Of a stretch of 11,207 bases of DNA, positions 1-6,910 are shown one piece after another. Each line of letters opens with the position of its first letter. The first letter of the stretch is position 1. Location: contig JAAZAH010000172.1 of NCBI GenBank assembly GCA_012514415.1, positions 1 to 11,207 on the forward strand. Reading direction: 5' to 3'. The translations under genes and the position numbers were made by a program. Below the pieces are notes generated by a model. It was not told where the DNA came from, did not search any database, and was given only the letters and a program-made list of their open reading frames with translations. The DNA comes from Sandaracinaceae bacterium (GTDB taxonomy: Bacteria; Myxococcota_A; Polyangia; Polyangiales; Houyiibacteriaceae).

Positions 1-1148
1 ACCTCGCCCTCATCACCCCTCGTCGCGATGGGATGAACCTGGTGGCGCAAGAATTCGTGGCCGTGCAGCAGCTCTACGCAGAGCGCGAGCTCATCCCCCC
101 AGGCGCCCTCATCCTCAGCGAATTTGCGGGAGCGGCGACCTGCCTCACGCGCGCGCTTCTCATCAACCCCTCGGATATTGAAGGCGTCGCAGACGCGATC
201 GAAGATGCACTCGAGCTGAGCCCCGAGGATCGCGAAGAGAGAATGCGCGTGATGATGAGGCGAGTGCGCCAACTCGACGCTCAAGCGTGGGCCGAGAAGT
301 TTTGTCGCGACTTCGAAGAGCACCTCCAAGAGAATCAGCCGCGGCAGCCCTCAATACGCGTCGACGAGCCCGTCGCACGCAAGATCCTGAGCGCCGCGCG
401 CGCCGCGCCTTCACGCTATCTTTTCCTCGATTACGATGGGACCCTCAGGAGGATTGAAGAGAGGCCGCATGAGGCGATCCCCGACGCAAGCCTCCTTGTG
501 CTACTTGAGCGCCTCGCTCGGTTGCCCGAGACCGAGATCTGCGTGGTCAGCGGACGCGATCACCGAACGCTCGACACGTGGCTTGGCGCGCTCCCCATCT
601 CGCTCGCCGCCGAGCATGGTGCGTACTTCAAAGAACGTGGAGGAGTCTTTCGCCCCTCGACCGAGCTCGACCTCTCCTTCATGGAGCCCGCCGCCGAGAT
701 CTTCGAAGAATTCGCCGAAGAGATCCCCGGATGCGAGGTGGAGCGGAAGGCGACAAGCGTCGCTTTCCACTATCGGCGAGCCGATGAGGATTATGCAGAG
801 TGGCGGGCGAGAGAGCTCCGAGCGACACTCGTCGATGAGTTTTCGACCTATCCAGTCGAGATCCTCCGCGGTCATAAGGTGCTCGAGATCCGAGCCCGCG
901 GAGTCCATAAGGGGATCGCGGTCGAACGCGTGCTCGCGGAGTGCGCGCGGGGCGCGTTCATCTTCGCGGCGGGCGACGATCGCACCGATCTCGATCTATA
1001 TCGCGCGCTCCCCGAGTCGGCCTTCGCCGTCCACATCGGCGGCAAAGGCAACGAGGCGCGCTACCGGATGGAGGATCATCGCGAGCTCCGAAGGCTTCTC
1101 GAGGAGCTCGCGCGCACGGTCGAGTCCTACGCTTCGGCAAGAGCCTGA
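1..1148 (+). CDS. otsAB: Bifunctional trehalose-6-phosphate synthase/phosphatase (GT20 + HAD fusion), 5'-truncated
   Basis: The reading frame is open from the left edge (first full codon at base 3) to a TGA at 1146-1148, so the true start lies outside the window. The first ~110 residues are the end of a GT20 trehalose-6-phosphate synthase: ITPRRDGMNLVAQEF, then LSEFAGAA and ALLINPSD, which form the UDP-sugar-side helix and loop elements of that family. After a short linker comes a HAD phosphatase of the OtsB type: motif I DYDGT (from 429, nucleophile and acid/base Asp), VVSGRD (motif II Ser), the Lys of GVHKG (motif III) and AAGDDRTD (motif IV, Mg ligands). The family makes trehalose-6-phosphate from UDP-glucose and glucose-6-phosphate and then dephosphorylates it to trehalose, a cytoplasmic compatible solute. 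All visible HAD catalytic residues are present, so the phosphatase half looks active. The synthase catalytic centre cannot be judged. The downstream neighbour converges 3 bp away. Confidence 0.93.
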   Translation, partial: LALITPRRDGMNLVAQEFVAVQQLYAERELIPPGALILSEFAGAATCLTRALLINPSDIEGVADAIEDALELSPEDREERMRVMMRRVRQLDAQAWAEKFCRDFEEHLQENQPRQPSIRVDEPVARKILSAARAAPSRYLFLDYDGTLRRIEERPHEAIPDASLLVLLERLARLPETEICVVSGRDHRTLDTWLGALPISLAAEHGAYFKERGGVFRPSTELDLSFMEPAAEIFEEFAEEIPGCEVERKATSVAFHYRRADEDYAEWRARELRATLVDEFSTYPVEILRGHKVLEIRARGVHKGIAVERVLAECARGAFIFAAGDDRTDLDLYRALPESAFAVHIGGKGNEARYRMEDHRELRRLLEELARTVESYASARA

Positions 1149-1151
1149 GGT

Positions 1152-2228
1152 TCAGCGCACATAGGTCCACTCCACCTCGGGCACGAGCTCGAGGTGGACG
1201 TGGTTGTCGTGAAGCGTATCGCGATGCGGCGTGATGATGGTCTGGAAGATGCCGTCATCGATCGTCTCGCAAACAAGACGGCGGAGTTCAGGGTGCGGAT
1301 CGCCTGCGCCCCTCCCCTCTTCACACGGTGCGGCGCCCTTTTTTCGATCACCCCAATCCTCGAGCACATCAAGGATGCGTCCGTCCTCCAACTCGATATA
1401 ACGCAGATCGAGAGCGAGCGCGGAGGCATGGCCGCTCGGTCTCCCCGTTCGTGCGACACGCGCCCCAGGTCGGTAGGCCGAGATGTGTCGAACCTTTTGG
1501 ATGCCGAGCGAACGCAGACGCGGTCCCCACTGAACCAGGGCCGCGACGAGCCGGCAATCCATCACCTCGTGTACGGCGCTCCGCCCGTCAAACTCGTAGA
1601 CGACGCCGCCGATGGGACCTTTGGGCCGAACGTAGAGTGCCGTCCGCTCGGGGCCTTCTGCGCGATCGTATGCCACGCCTTCGCGCTTCAAGAACGCGGC
1701 GCATTCATCGCGGCTGAGCCCGCGGACATCGAAACTCGGCGGGGTGATCTCGACGCGCGCGCTCGACCTTGATTCGCTCGCTTCTGCGATCTCGCGTCGG
1801 TTTTCATCGCTCGAAGCATCGCTCGCGGACGCGCTCGGCTCGGTGGATGAGGACCCCTCTACGGATGCCGCTTTGTGCGGAGTTCGGCTTGTTGAGGGTC
1901 GCGAGGGACTTCGGTTGCTCGAGGATTTGGCCGGGGGACGCTTCGAGGTGCCGCGACTCGTCCCTCGCGATGCGCTTGGACTTGGCTTGAGCGTTGCGAC
2001 TTCGTTCCGCTGCGGACGAGGCTCCTCGCTTTCAGCGCTCCCAGCCGTGAGAGGCGCATCGGCCGAGGCGCCTCCGGGCAGCTCTGCGCGCAGCGGGCCG
2101 GGGCTCCCGACCCGCGCCGCCGGAGCAAGCGCGCACCCAACGAGCGAGAGCGCAAAGACGAGCGAGGCGAACGTCCGCCGTACGATTCGTCGGGGCAGGA
2201 TCCGCTGAGTATCGGAGGTGGGAAGCAT
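1152..2228 (-). CDS. Predicted lipoprotein with extensin-like / M15-type C-terminal domain
   Basis: The product is 358 aa from the ATG at 2226-2228, chosen because a very strong SD (AGGAGGT) sits just upstream and a lipoprotein signal follows at once. Upstream in-frame starts (as far as 2393) would bury that signal. Residues 9-31 have an Arg-rich n-region and a hydrophobic core, ending in the lipobox LVGC (C32). Ala at +2 suggests outer-membrane sorting. Residues ~33-158 are a low-complexity Ser/Arg/Pro/Ala tether. Residues ~159-358 resemble the extensin-like C-terminal family (Pfam Extensin-like_C), related to M15 D-Ala-D-Ala peptidases: SGHASALALD gives H267-x6-D274 and HDNHVHLEL gives H343/H345, a likely zinc set, with cysteines at about 176, 225, 302 and 320. 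The expected role is periplasmic, on or near peptidoglycan; the substrate is unknown. The SD-to-ATG spacing is unusually short (about 3 nt). It ends 3 bp from otsAB, tail to tail. Confidence 0.8.
   Translation of the reverse strand: MLPTSDTQRILPRRIVRRTFASLVFALSLVGCALAPAARVGSPGPLRAELPGGASADAPLTAGSAESEEPRPQRNEVATLKPSPSASRGTSRGTSKRPPAKSSSNRSPSRPSTSRTPHKAASVEGSSSTEPSASASDASSDENRREIAEASESRSSARVEITPPSFDVRGLSRDECAAFLKREGVAYDRAEGPERTALYVRPKGPIGGVVYEFDGRSAVHEVMDCRLVAALVQWGPRLRSLGIQKVRHISAYRPGARVARTGRPSGHASALALDLRYIELEDGRILDVLEDWGDRKKGAAPCEEGRGAGDPHPELRRLVCETIDDGIFQTIITPHRDTLHDNHVHLELVPEVEWTYVR
1171..1198. repeat. 9-bp inverted repeat just past the otsAB stop
   Basis: TCCACCTCG (1171-1179) and CGAGGTGGA (1190-1198) are perfect inverted arms around a 10-nt loop. 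It lies 22 bp after the otsAB stop, inside the last codons of the convergent lipoprotein gene. No T-run follows on either strand, so it is not a canonical intrinsic terminator. It could be a bidirectional transcription barrier or a chance result of the codons for HLELVPEVE. Confidence 0.3.
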
Positions 2229-2373
2229 CGACCTCCTTCTATTGAACACCGTTTTGGAGGCTTTCGTCCAATCCTTGGCAGTCCGCAAAGTGGTGAGCAC
2301 AGCGAATTGGGGCTCCGAGCGCGGGGAAAGGACCCGCAAAAGAAAGCGCGGTTCTCGCCGTTCTTCGGAATAA

Positions 2374-2386
2374 CGGGGGTCCCCCG
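2374..2386. repeat. Perfect 13-bp dyad CGGGGGTCCCCCG
   Basis: Six-base arms CGGGGG and CCCCCG flank one central T. The dyad lies about 145 bp upstream of the lipoprotein start and 230 bp upstream of pgi. It is operator-like in form, but no matching second copy was noticed in the window and no regulator is encoded here. Confidence 0.3.
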
Positions 2387-2600
2387 GCGTCATGATACGT
2401 GGGTTCTCAGGAGCTCAATGACCACTTTTGCTCATTCCCTGCGCTCTGAATCGCATTTTTCGCTAAGCTTCCCGCAGCCTCTCTCCCACGCGCGGAATGC
2501 GACGCGGAGCGAATCGATGTCGAAGTGCGGAGCACAGCTCGAGGGTGGCGTCCTGAAACATTTACTTTCAATCGATGCGCTTAAGCGGGCAGTCGCCTGC

Positions 2601-2608
2601 GGAGGAGG
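2601..2608 (+). promoter_or_regulatory. Strong ribosome binding site that fixes the pgi TTG start
   Basis: GGAGGAGG lies 6 nt before TTG 2615-2617. The next in-frame ATG (2660) has no comparable SD and would remove 15 residues, so the TTG is the preferred start. Confidence 0.65.
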
Positions 2609-2614
2609 CCCACA

Positions 2615-4030
2615 TTGAATCATCACCCGATCCGTTTTGACCTCGATTATTCCCTCGCGATGAGTGAGACGATCGGAGCGCGAGGGGGCTTGAGCCAGAG
2701 AGAGCTCGAAGCGGAGGCCGAGCGCGTGAGCGATGCCGTCAGCGCGACCATCACACGCGCGGACGGCGGTGAGCTCGGCTTTTTTCGTTCAGCAAGCGAC
2801 CGACGCATCGTCCGAGAGATCGAGGCGCTCCTTCCGTCGCTTCCGCCACATCGCGAAGTGATCGTCCTCGGCATCGGCGGTTCGAGCCTTGGGGCGCGCG
2901 CCCTCATCGAAGCGCTCCGGGGCCCACACGCCCTTCACGAGCCGAAAGAAGGCTCCCCTCGGATTCATTTTCCCGACAATAGCGATCCCTTCGTTCTAAG
3001 CGCACTACTTCACCGCCTCGATCCACGCGAGACCCTCCTGATTGCGGCGAGTAAATCCGGCGGCACCATCGAGACGGCCGCGAGCTTCCTCGTCGCCAGG
3101 GACGTCTTTCGGCGGGCCATAGGCGAAAAGGGTCTTCGCGAGCGCACGCTCATCGTCACGGATCCGCAGGAGGGGGCCCTTCGAGCGCTCGCACAGAAAG
3201 AGGGCCTTCGCGCCCTCCCGATCCCTTCCAATATCGGCGGCCGATTCAGCGTGCTCACCGCGATGGGCCTTCTTCCCGGGGCACTGCTCGGCCTCGATCT
3301 GGACTCGCTGCTCGATGGAGCCGATTGGATGCGCAAGCTCTCCGAGACGCGCGATATCCGCCAAAACCCCGCAGCGCTTTTCGCTGCGCTCCACCACCTC
3401 CACCATACGCGCCATGGGCGCCCCATCCATGTTCTGATGCCCTATGCCGACGCACTCCGGCCATTTGCCGCTTGGTTCGTTCAGCTCTGGGCCGAGAGCC
3501 TCGGTAAGCGGCGAGGTCGCGGGGGTGAAGCCCTCGAGATTGGGCCCACGCCGCTGCCCGCCGTTGGGGCAACCGATCAGCACGCCCAGGTGCAGCTCTT
3601 CATGGAGGGGCCGCGGGATAAACTCATCACCTTCGTTGAGGTCGAAGCGCCCTCTCAGGATCTCGTCGTCCCGCGCGAAGAAGGCGCCTTTGAGTACCTC
3701 GCGGGGCTCGGCATGAAGGAGATCCTCGACGCCGAGCGAAAAGGGACAAGCCTCGCCCTCGCGAGCGATGGGCGACCGAACCTGACGGTCCGCGTTTCGC
3801 GGCTCGATGAAGTGCACCTCGGCGCGCTCTTTTTCTTTTTCGAGGCGGCAACGGCGTTCGCAGGAGAGCTGTACGGCATCGATGCGTTCGACCAACCCGG
3901 CGTTGAAAAGGGAAAGAGGCTCGCTTCTGCAATCCTCGGCCGACCCGGCTTCGATGAGGAGCGCGGCGAGATTCAGGCAATGGAGGGGCGGTCCAATCAG
4001 ACTCACGCGCTTCGGTTCATTCGCGCCTGA
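2615..4030 (+). CDS. pgi: Glucose-6-phosphate isomerase
   Basis: A 471-aa cytoplasmic enzyme of glycolysis and gluconeogenesis that interconverts glucose-6-phosphate and fructose-6-phosphate. Visible family elements in order: VLGIGGSSLGA (~84-94), the sugar-phosphate loop SKSGGT (146-151), the PGI signature NIGGRFS (206-212), WAESLGK with the likely catalytic Glu (~294), GATDQHAQ with the ring-opening His (~323), and QPGVEKGK with the C-terminal active-site Lys (~432). The length fits the shorter bacterial PGI forms (about 450-480 aa) rather than the ~550-aa E. coli type. It starts at TTG behind a GGAGGAGG SD. It is followed 5 bp later by a small ORF, possibly co-transcribed. Its substrate is also that of the trehalose synthase at the left edge, though a separate convergent and divergent arrangement lies between them. 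Confidence 0.95.
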   Translation: MNHHPIRFDLDYSLAMSETIGARGGLSQRELEAEAERVSDAVSATITRADGGELGFFRSASDRRIVREIEALLPSLPPHREVIVLGIGGSSLGARALIEALRGPHALHEPKEGSPRIHFPDNSDPFVLSALLHRLDPRETLLIAASKSGGTIETAASFLVARDVFRRAIGEKGLRERTLIVTDPQEGALRALAQKEGLRALPIPSNIGGRFSVLTAMGLLPGALLGLDLDSLLDGADWMRKLSETRDIRQNPAALFAALHHLHHTRHGRPIHVLMPYADALRPFAAWFVQLWAESLGKRRGRGGEALEIGPTPLPAVGATDQHAQVQLFMEGPRDKLITFVEVEAPSQDLVVPREEGAFEYLAGLGMKEILDAERKGTSLALASDGRPNLTVRVSRLDEVHLGALFFFFEAATAFAGELYGIDAFDQPGVEKGKRLASAILGRPGFDEERGEIQAMEGRSNQTHALRFIRA

Positions 4031-4035
4031 GGAGG

Positions 4036-4185
4036 ATGTCTTTTTATCGATGGGGGCTCGACATTTCAAAGACAATCCCTTATTCCCCGCCTGACGCCGA
4101 CAGCGCGCCCAGCATCTATCTCCGCGAAGGGTTGGGGGAAGATGCTCGGGATGCGGTGCGGAAGATCCGCGATAGTATGCGTTGA
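4036..4185 (+). CDS. Hypothetical small protein, 49 aa, directly after pgi
   Basis: ATG 4036-4038 to TGA 4183-4185. The frame begins 5 bp after the pgi stop, with a GAGGAGG run right against the ATG. The SD spacing is poor, but termination-reinitiation from pgi could serve. The product starts MSFYRWGLDI and ends in a charged, probably helical stretch (YLREGLGEDARDAVRKIRDS), with a Pro/Asp/Ser-rich middle (YSPPDADSAPS). There is no signal peptide, membrane segment or Cys. Codon choice in the second half (atc, ctc, cgc, gcg, gtg, aag, gat) matches the neighbouring genes. By contrast, the overlapping stretch in the FHA-GGDEF frame (4142-4225) uses ata, gta, aga and tgt. I do not recognise a family. 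It could still be a chance ORF. Confidence 0.4.
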   Translation: MSFYRWGLDISKTIPYSPPDADSAPSIYLREGLGEDARDAVRKIRDSMR

Positions 4186-4210
4186 CATTGAGGATCTGAC
4201 GTCCGATCCT
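4182..4210 (+). promoter_or_regulatory. Possible promoter for the FHA-GGDEF gene
   Basis: TTGACA at 4182-4187 is a perfect -35 hexamer. A 17-bp spacer leads to GATCCT (4205-4210), which matches the -10 consensus at only 3 of 6 positions. If real, transcription would begin near 4217, just before the dyad at 4225-4246, and the protein would have to start at 4226 or later. Confidence 0.3.
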
Positions 4211-4224
4211 CCATGTGGATCTCC

Positions 4225-4246
4225 CATGCGAGAGGCCTCTCTCATG
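4225..4246. repeat. Near-perfect 22-bp dyad at the candidate starts of the FHA-GGDEF gene
   Basis: The core GAGAGGCCTCTC (4230-4241) is a perfect 12-bp palindrome. One mismatched pair (4229/4242) lies outside it, and CATG boxes (4225-4228 and 4243-4246) complete the symmetry, so 10 of 11 pairs match. The ATG codons at 4226 and 4244 lie inside it, and its GAGAGG arm is also the SD for 4244. It could be an operator or an RNA hairpin that hides the SD. Confidence 0.4.
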
Positions 4247-5176
4247 AGGAGCAATGGATTCGAAAGCCCCCTCCGGTCCATGAAGCCCAGCGAAGAAAGA
4301 CTCACCGATCCCATGCGGACGCTCATCACGAGTGCGGGCGAGCTATCGAGCCCGACCGATGGCGAGGTCGCTTCGCTCGTGATCCTGCGGGGTGCCGACC
4401 TTCAGCCGCCGACGCCGATCGGGCCCGAAGGGCTGATCGTTGGACGCTCGCCGGAATGTGGAATCTGCCTTGAGCACGATAGCGTGAGTCGCCTTCATTT
4501 CTCGATCGAACCGTGCGTCGCGGGGTATCTTGTCCGCGATCTTGGCTCGACAAACGGCACGTTTATCAACTCACGCAAAATCGATCGCGCGCTCGTTCAA
4601 AACGGCGACCTCATCCGTATCGGACAGATCACACTCAAATTCATTCAGGGTGCGGCCGAAGGCGCCTATCACGAAGAGCTCTACCGCCTCGTCACGCTCG
4701 ATCCGCTCACGCAAGCCTACAATCGTCGTCATTTCGAGCAGGAGCTCGCGCGGGAGCACTCGCGCTCTGTTCGATATGGTCGCAAATTTTCACTCATATT
4801 ATTCGATTTCGATCATTTCAAAGAGATCAACGATCAATTCGGCCATCTCGCCGGCGATGCCGTCCTCAAAGAAGCGGCAGCTCAAATCCGCGAGCGGCTC
4901 CGTCGCGACGATATCCTCGCTCGGGTGGGCGGTGAAGAGTTCGCGATCCTTTGTCCCGAATCCGATCTCGACGGCGCCTGTCATCTGGCGAGCGATCTGG
5001 GCGAGCTGATCCGCAAACTCCGCGTGATCTACGAGGGCCTCACCATCCAAGCGACGATCAGCCTCGGCGTCGCCGAGTGGTCGGGCGAGGACGAGACGCC
5101 GGATGCGCTCTATCAGCGAGCCGATCGCCTGCTCTATGAGGCCAAGGAGCGGGGCCGCGATCGCTATTGCCGCTGA
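4244..5176 (+). CDS. FHA-GGDEF protein, probable diguanylate cyclase
   Basis: 310 aa from ATG 4244. The frame is open back to ATG 4142, but that start overlaps the small ORF, uses atypical codons and has a weak SD; 4244 has GAGAGG 8 nt upstream, and ATG 4280 is a further option. Residues ~44-135 are a forkhead-associated (phosphothreonine-binding) domain: IVGRSPEC, HDSVSRLH and LGSTNGTFIN carry the conserved Gly-Arg, Ser-Arg-x-His and Asn-Gly. Residues ~146-310 are a GGDEF domain: LDPLTQAYNRR, FDFDHFKEIND (metal-binding Asp ~188), FGHLAGD, active-site GGEEF (229-233), and the inhibitory-site motif RRDD (220-223) exactly five residues before it, as in PleD. This predicts c-di-GMP synthesis with product inhibition, controlled through phosphopeptide binding. 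There are no membrane segments, so it is cytoplasmic. Its 3' end overlaps the convergent glycosyltransferase gene by 13 bp. Confidence 0.9.
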   Translation: MRSNGFESPLRSMKPSEERLTDPMRTLITSAGELSSPTDGEVASLVILRGADLQPPTPIGPEGLIVGRSPECGICLEHDSVSRLHFSIEPCVAGYLVRDLGSTNGTFINSRKIDRALVQNGDLIRIGQITLKFIQGAAEGAYHEELYRLVTLDPLTQAYNRRHFEQELAREHSRSVRYGRKFSLILFDFDHFKEINDQFGHLAGDAVLKEAAAQIRERLRRDDILARVGGEEFAILCPESDLDGACHLASDLGELIRKLRVIYEGLTIQATISLGVAEWSGEDETPDALYQRADRLLYEAKERGRDRYCR

Positions 5177-6753
5177 GCCTCAGCTTGCCTTTTTGAGTAG
5201 AGACGGTACCCGTCCTGACGAACGCGGAGGGAGTAGCCGCGCTGATGGAGTTCGCAGACGCTCAGACCGGGCGCGAGGATCAGATCGTTCGGCGATTCCG
5301 TGCGAACGATGCGGTGGATCCCGACGCAGCCGTCCCCCACAACGCGCACTTCGACCTCGGGAAGGTGGCATTGATAGGTGAACTGATATCGGTTCGCGAG
5401 CAGGAGCAAAGCGTCTTCGCGATCGACCGCTTCGAGAAAAGCGCGCGGAAGGGGTTCAGTCGGCCGGGGCTTGAGCGGGCCAAGGACGAGCGCCAACGCG
5501 ATGAAGAGCGTAAGGCTCGGCGCATATCGCCTTATCGAGAGGGGCTCGTAAAGGAGGGCGAGGAAGACCCCGAAGAGCGCGGAGGGGATCGGATCGACGC
5601 GAAGGAAATACGCGACGCTCGCTGAGAGCGCGCCGAGGATGAGCGCACGAAGCTCAAAGCCGCTCCCTTTACCGAAGAGCCCTCCGGCGAAGATCGCCGC
5701 GGATGGGATCGCGGCGTAGAGATACCACGGGAGGAAGTTCCGGCTGAGGACGCCAAAAACGAGGTAGTGAAAGCATGCGTAGCTTCCAAAAAGGAGGCCG
5801 AGTGGCCGCGTCTCTCTTTGGATGACCAGCTTCACCGCGCCGAGGATCGCGACGATGATCGGAAGGTGGTAGAGGTTCAGCTCGAGCTCTTGTCCGTAGT
5901 CGATGGCGCGGCGTCCGTGCTGCTCGAAAACCCCGGAAACGCGCCCGATAAGATGGTCGCCCACAAAGGATTCAAAGAGGAGCGGGCCAACGCGGACGTA
6001 GACGGCGGAAAACCAGAGGCCGCTCACCAAAAGACCGATCCCTCCCGCAAGCGCGAGTCGCGTCAATGCTTTGGGTCGCCTCAGGACCGCTTCGGTCAAG
6101 ACGATGGCGCAGAGCGGCAGCGCCCCCACGACCTGCTTGGCAAGGATGGAGGCGGCGATGGCGAGCCCGGAGACGACGGCCCAACGCATTCCGTCCGGGC
6201 GCATCGCGTGGAGATGGGCGCCGAGGGCGACGAGCGCGAAAAGTCCGAGGAGCGGTTCGATGAGGCTCTGACGACCGAGCTCGGCATAGGGGAGTGAGAG
6301 GAGGAGGAGGAGTCCAGCGAATGCACCCGCCGCGCGCCCAAGATGACGCGAGGCGATCTGGTGGACGAAGAACACACTCATCGCCGCGGCGAACGCGGAG
6401 GGGAGCCGGAACGCGAAGGGCGTAAAGCCAAAGACCTTGACGCTCAGCATATGAAGCCAGTTGATGAGCGGCGGCTTTCCGTAGTACGCGTCGAAGAGGC
6501 CATCATGGATGGCGTAAAGGAGATGTCCCTCGCGAAGCATCTCGCGCGTGGCGGCGCAATAAAGGCCCTCGTCCCAGTTGCGGAAGCCTTCCGCGCCTAG
6601 GCCGGGAATGAAGCAGACGAAGGCCGCCACCGTCACCAAGAGGGAGTCGACGAAGAAGAGGCGCGCGGCGCCATCGCGCTCTGTGGAGGGACGAACCACG
6701 GCTGCGAGGTTAGAGCGGATGCCGCGCGATGGCGAATTTTGGCGCGGCGGCAA
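5164..6753 (-). CDS. ArnT/PMT-like polytopic membrane glycosyltransferase
   Basis: 529 aa from a TTG at 6751-6753. A GTG at 6697-6699 (511 aa) is an alternative; neither has a good SD. The protein is mostly hydrophobic, with about 10-12 predicted membrane segments beginning at ~34-54. The first periplasmic loop carries RNWDEGLYCAATREML (D61/E62), the acidic pair typical of the GT-C/ArnT-PMT superfamily, followed by YYGKPPLINWLHML (91-104), the KPP element that helps bind the lipid carrier. SRNFLPWYLYAAIPS (337-351) matches the later family segment before the C-terminal membrane block. The C-terminal ~100 residues (from ~430) form a small, probably periplasmic domain with several Cys. Members transfer a sugar from a polyprenyl-phosphate donor to lipid A, protein or other periplasmic acceptors; donor and acceptor are not predictable here, so no symbol is given. 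It is divergent from the sulfatase-like gene. Confidence 0.85.
   Translation of the reverse strand: MPPRQNSPSRGIRSNLAAVVRPSTERDGAARLFFVDSLLVTVAAFVCFIPGLGAEGFRNWDEGLYCAATREMLREGHLLYAIHDGLFDAYYGKPPLINWLHMLSVKVFGFTPFAFRLPSAFAAAMSVFFVHQIASRHLGRAAGAFAGLLLLLSLPYAELGRQSLIEPLLGLFALVALGAHLHAMRPDGMRWAVVSGLAIAASILAKQVVGALPLCAIVLTEAVLRRPKALTRLALAGGIGLLVSGLWFSAVYVRVGPLLFESFVGDHLIGRVSGVFEQHGRRAIDYGQELELNLYHLPIIVAILGAVKLVIQRETRPLGLLFGSYACFHYLVFGVLSRNFLPWYLYAAIPSAAIFAGGLFGKGSGFELRALILGALSASVAYFLRVDPIPSALFGVFLALLYEPLSIRRYAPSLTLFIALALVLGPLKPRPTEPLPRAFLEAVDREDALLLLANRYQFTYQCHLPEVEVRVVGDGCVGIHRIVRTESPNDLILAPGLSVCELHQRGYSLRVRQDGYRLYSKRQAEAQRQ
5172..5194 (+). terminator. Candidate intrinsic terminator after the FHA-GGDEF gene
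   Basis: GCTGAG-C-CTCAGC (5172-5184) can fold as a short stem of about 5 bp with a 3-nt loop. It is followed after five bases by TTTTT (5190-5194). It includes the gene's own TGA and lies within the last codons of the opposing glycosyltransferase gene. The stem is short and the T-run is offset, so this is only a candidate. Confidence 0.3.
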
Positions 6754-6910
6754 CCGCGCGCAGACTCCGAAGTCTTCCTCGTGGATGTGCGGGCGGGCTC
6801 CCGCCCCGGATGGCGTTTTCCCCCGTCACGCGTGCGGCCCCTCGTTACCCGAGGCGCCCTCGCAAAACTGGCGGAGCCCGGACCGAGAGCTGCTAAGCTG
6901 GACGGCCGTG
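6754..6910. other. Divergent intergenic region between the glycosyltransferase and sulfatase-like genes
   Basis: 157 bp between two start codons read away from each other. It holds a 7-bp-arm inverted repeat (6791-6806) and a smaller one, AGACT-CCGA-AGTCT (6762-6775). TAAGCT at 6894-6899 fits a TANNNT -10 box only 8 bp before GTG 6908 and 11 bp before ATG 6911, which would give an almost leaderless sulfatase-like mRNA. No clear -35 was found on either strand. Confidence 0.4.
6791..6806. repeat. GGGCGGG-CT-CCCGCCC inverted repeat
   Basis: Perfect 7-bp arms with a 2-nt centre, midway between the two divergent starts. That position suits a shared operator. The all-GC composition in a GC-rich genome lowers its weight. 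Confidence 0.3.

Larger units (their letters stand above)
2229..2614. other. Divergent intergenic region between the lipoprotein gene and pgi
   Basis: These 386 bp separate two genes read away from each other and should hold both promoters. Visible elements are a 13-bp perfect dyad at 2374-2386, a 10-bp palindrome CGCTTAAGCG at 2578-2587, and the pgi SD at 2601-2608. On the - strand, TTGGAC (2266-2271) and TTCAAT (2241-2246) could be a weak -35/-10 pair for the lipoprotein, but the 19-bp spacer is long. I see no convincing -35/-10 pair for pgi. Open frames here (for example 2307-2618) have a composition unlike the neighbouring genes and are not called. Confidence 0.5.

Noticed and set aside
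2229..2393. 55-codon upstream extension of the lipoprotein frame
   Set aside because: It would place the signal peptide inside the protein; the ATG at 2228 has a strong SD and is followed by a proper lipoprotein signal.
2307..2618. 103-codon open frame on the + strand ending in a TTGA overlap with the pgi start
   Set aside because: The overlap resembles translational coupling, but the product is low in acidic residues, rich in Ser/Arg/His and unlike its neighbours, and pgi has its own strong SD.
3005..4075. 356-codon open frame on the - strand over pgi
   Set aside because: pgi has all its catalytic motifs on the other strand; this one has none.
4142..4243. N-terminal extension of the FHA-GGDEF gene from ATG 4142
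   Set aside because: It uses uncommon codons, overlaps the small ORF in another frame, spans a TTGACA box and adds no recognisable sequence. Kept only as an alternative start.
6578..6910. Upstream extension of the sulfatase-like frame
   Set aside because: It runs antisense over the glycosyltransferase N-terminus and the divergent promoter region and does not resemble a protein domain, whereas a typical membrane N-terminus begins at 6911.
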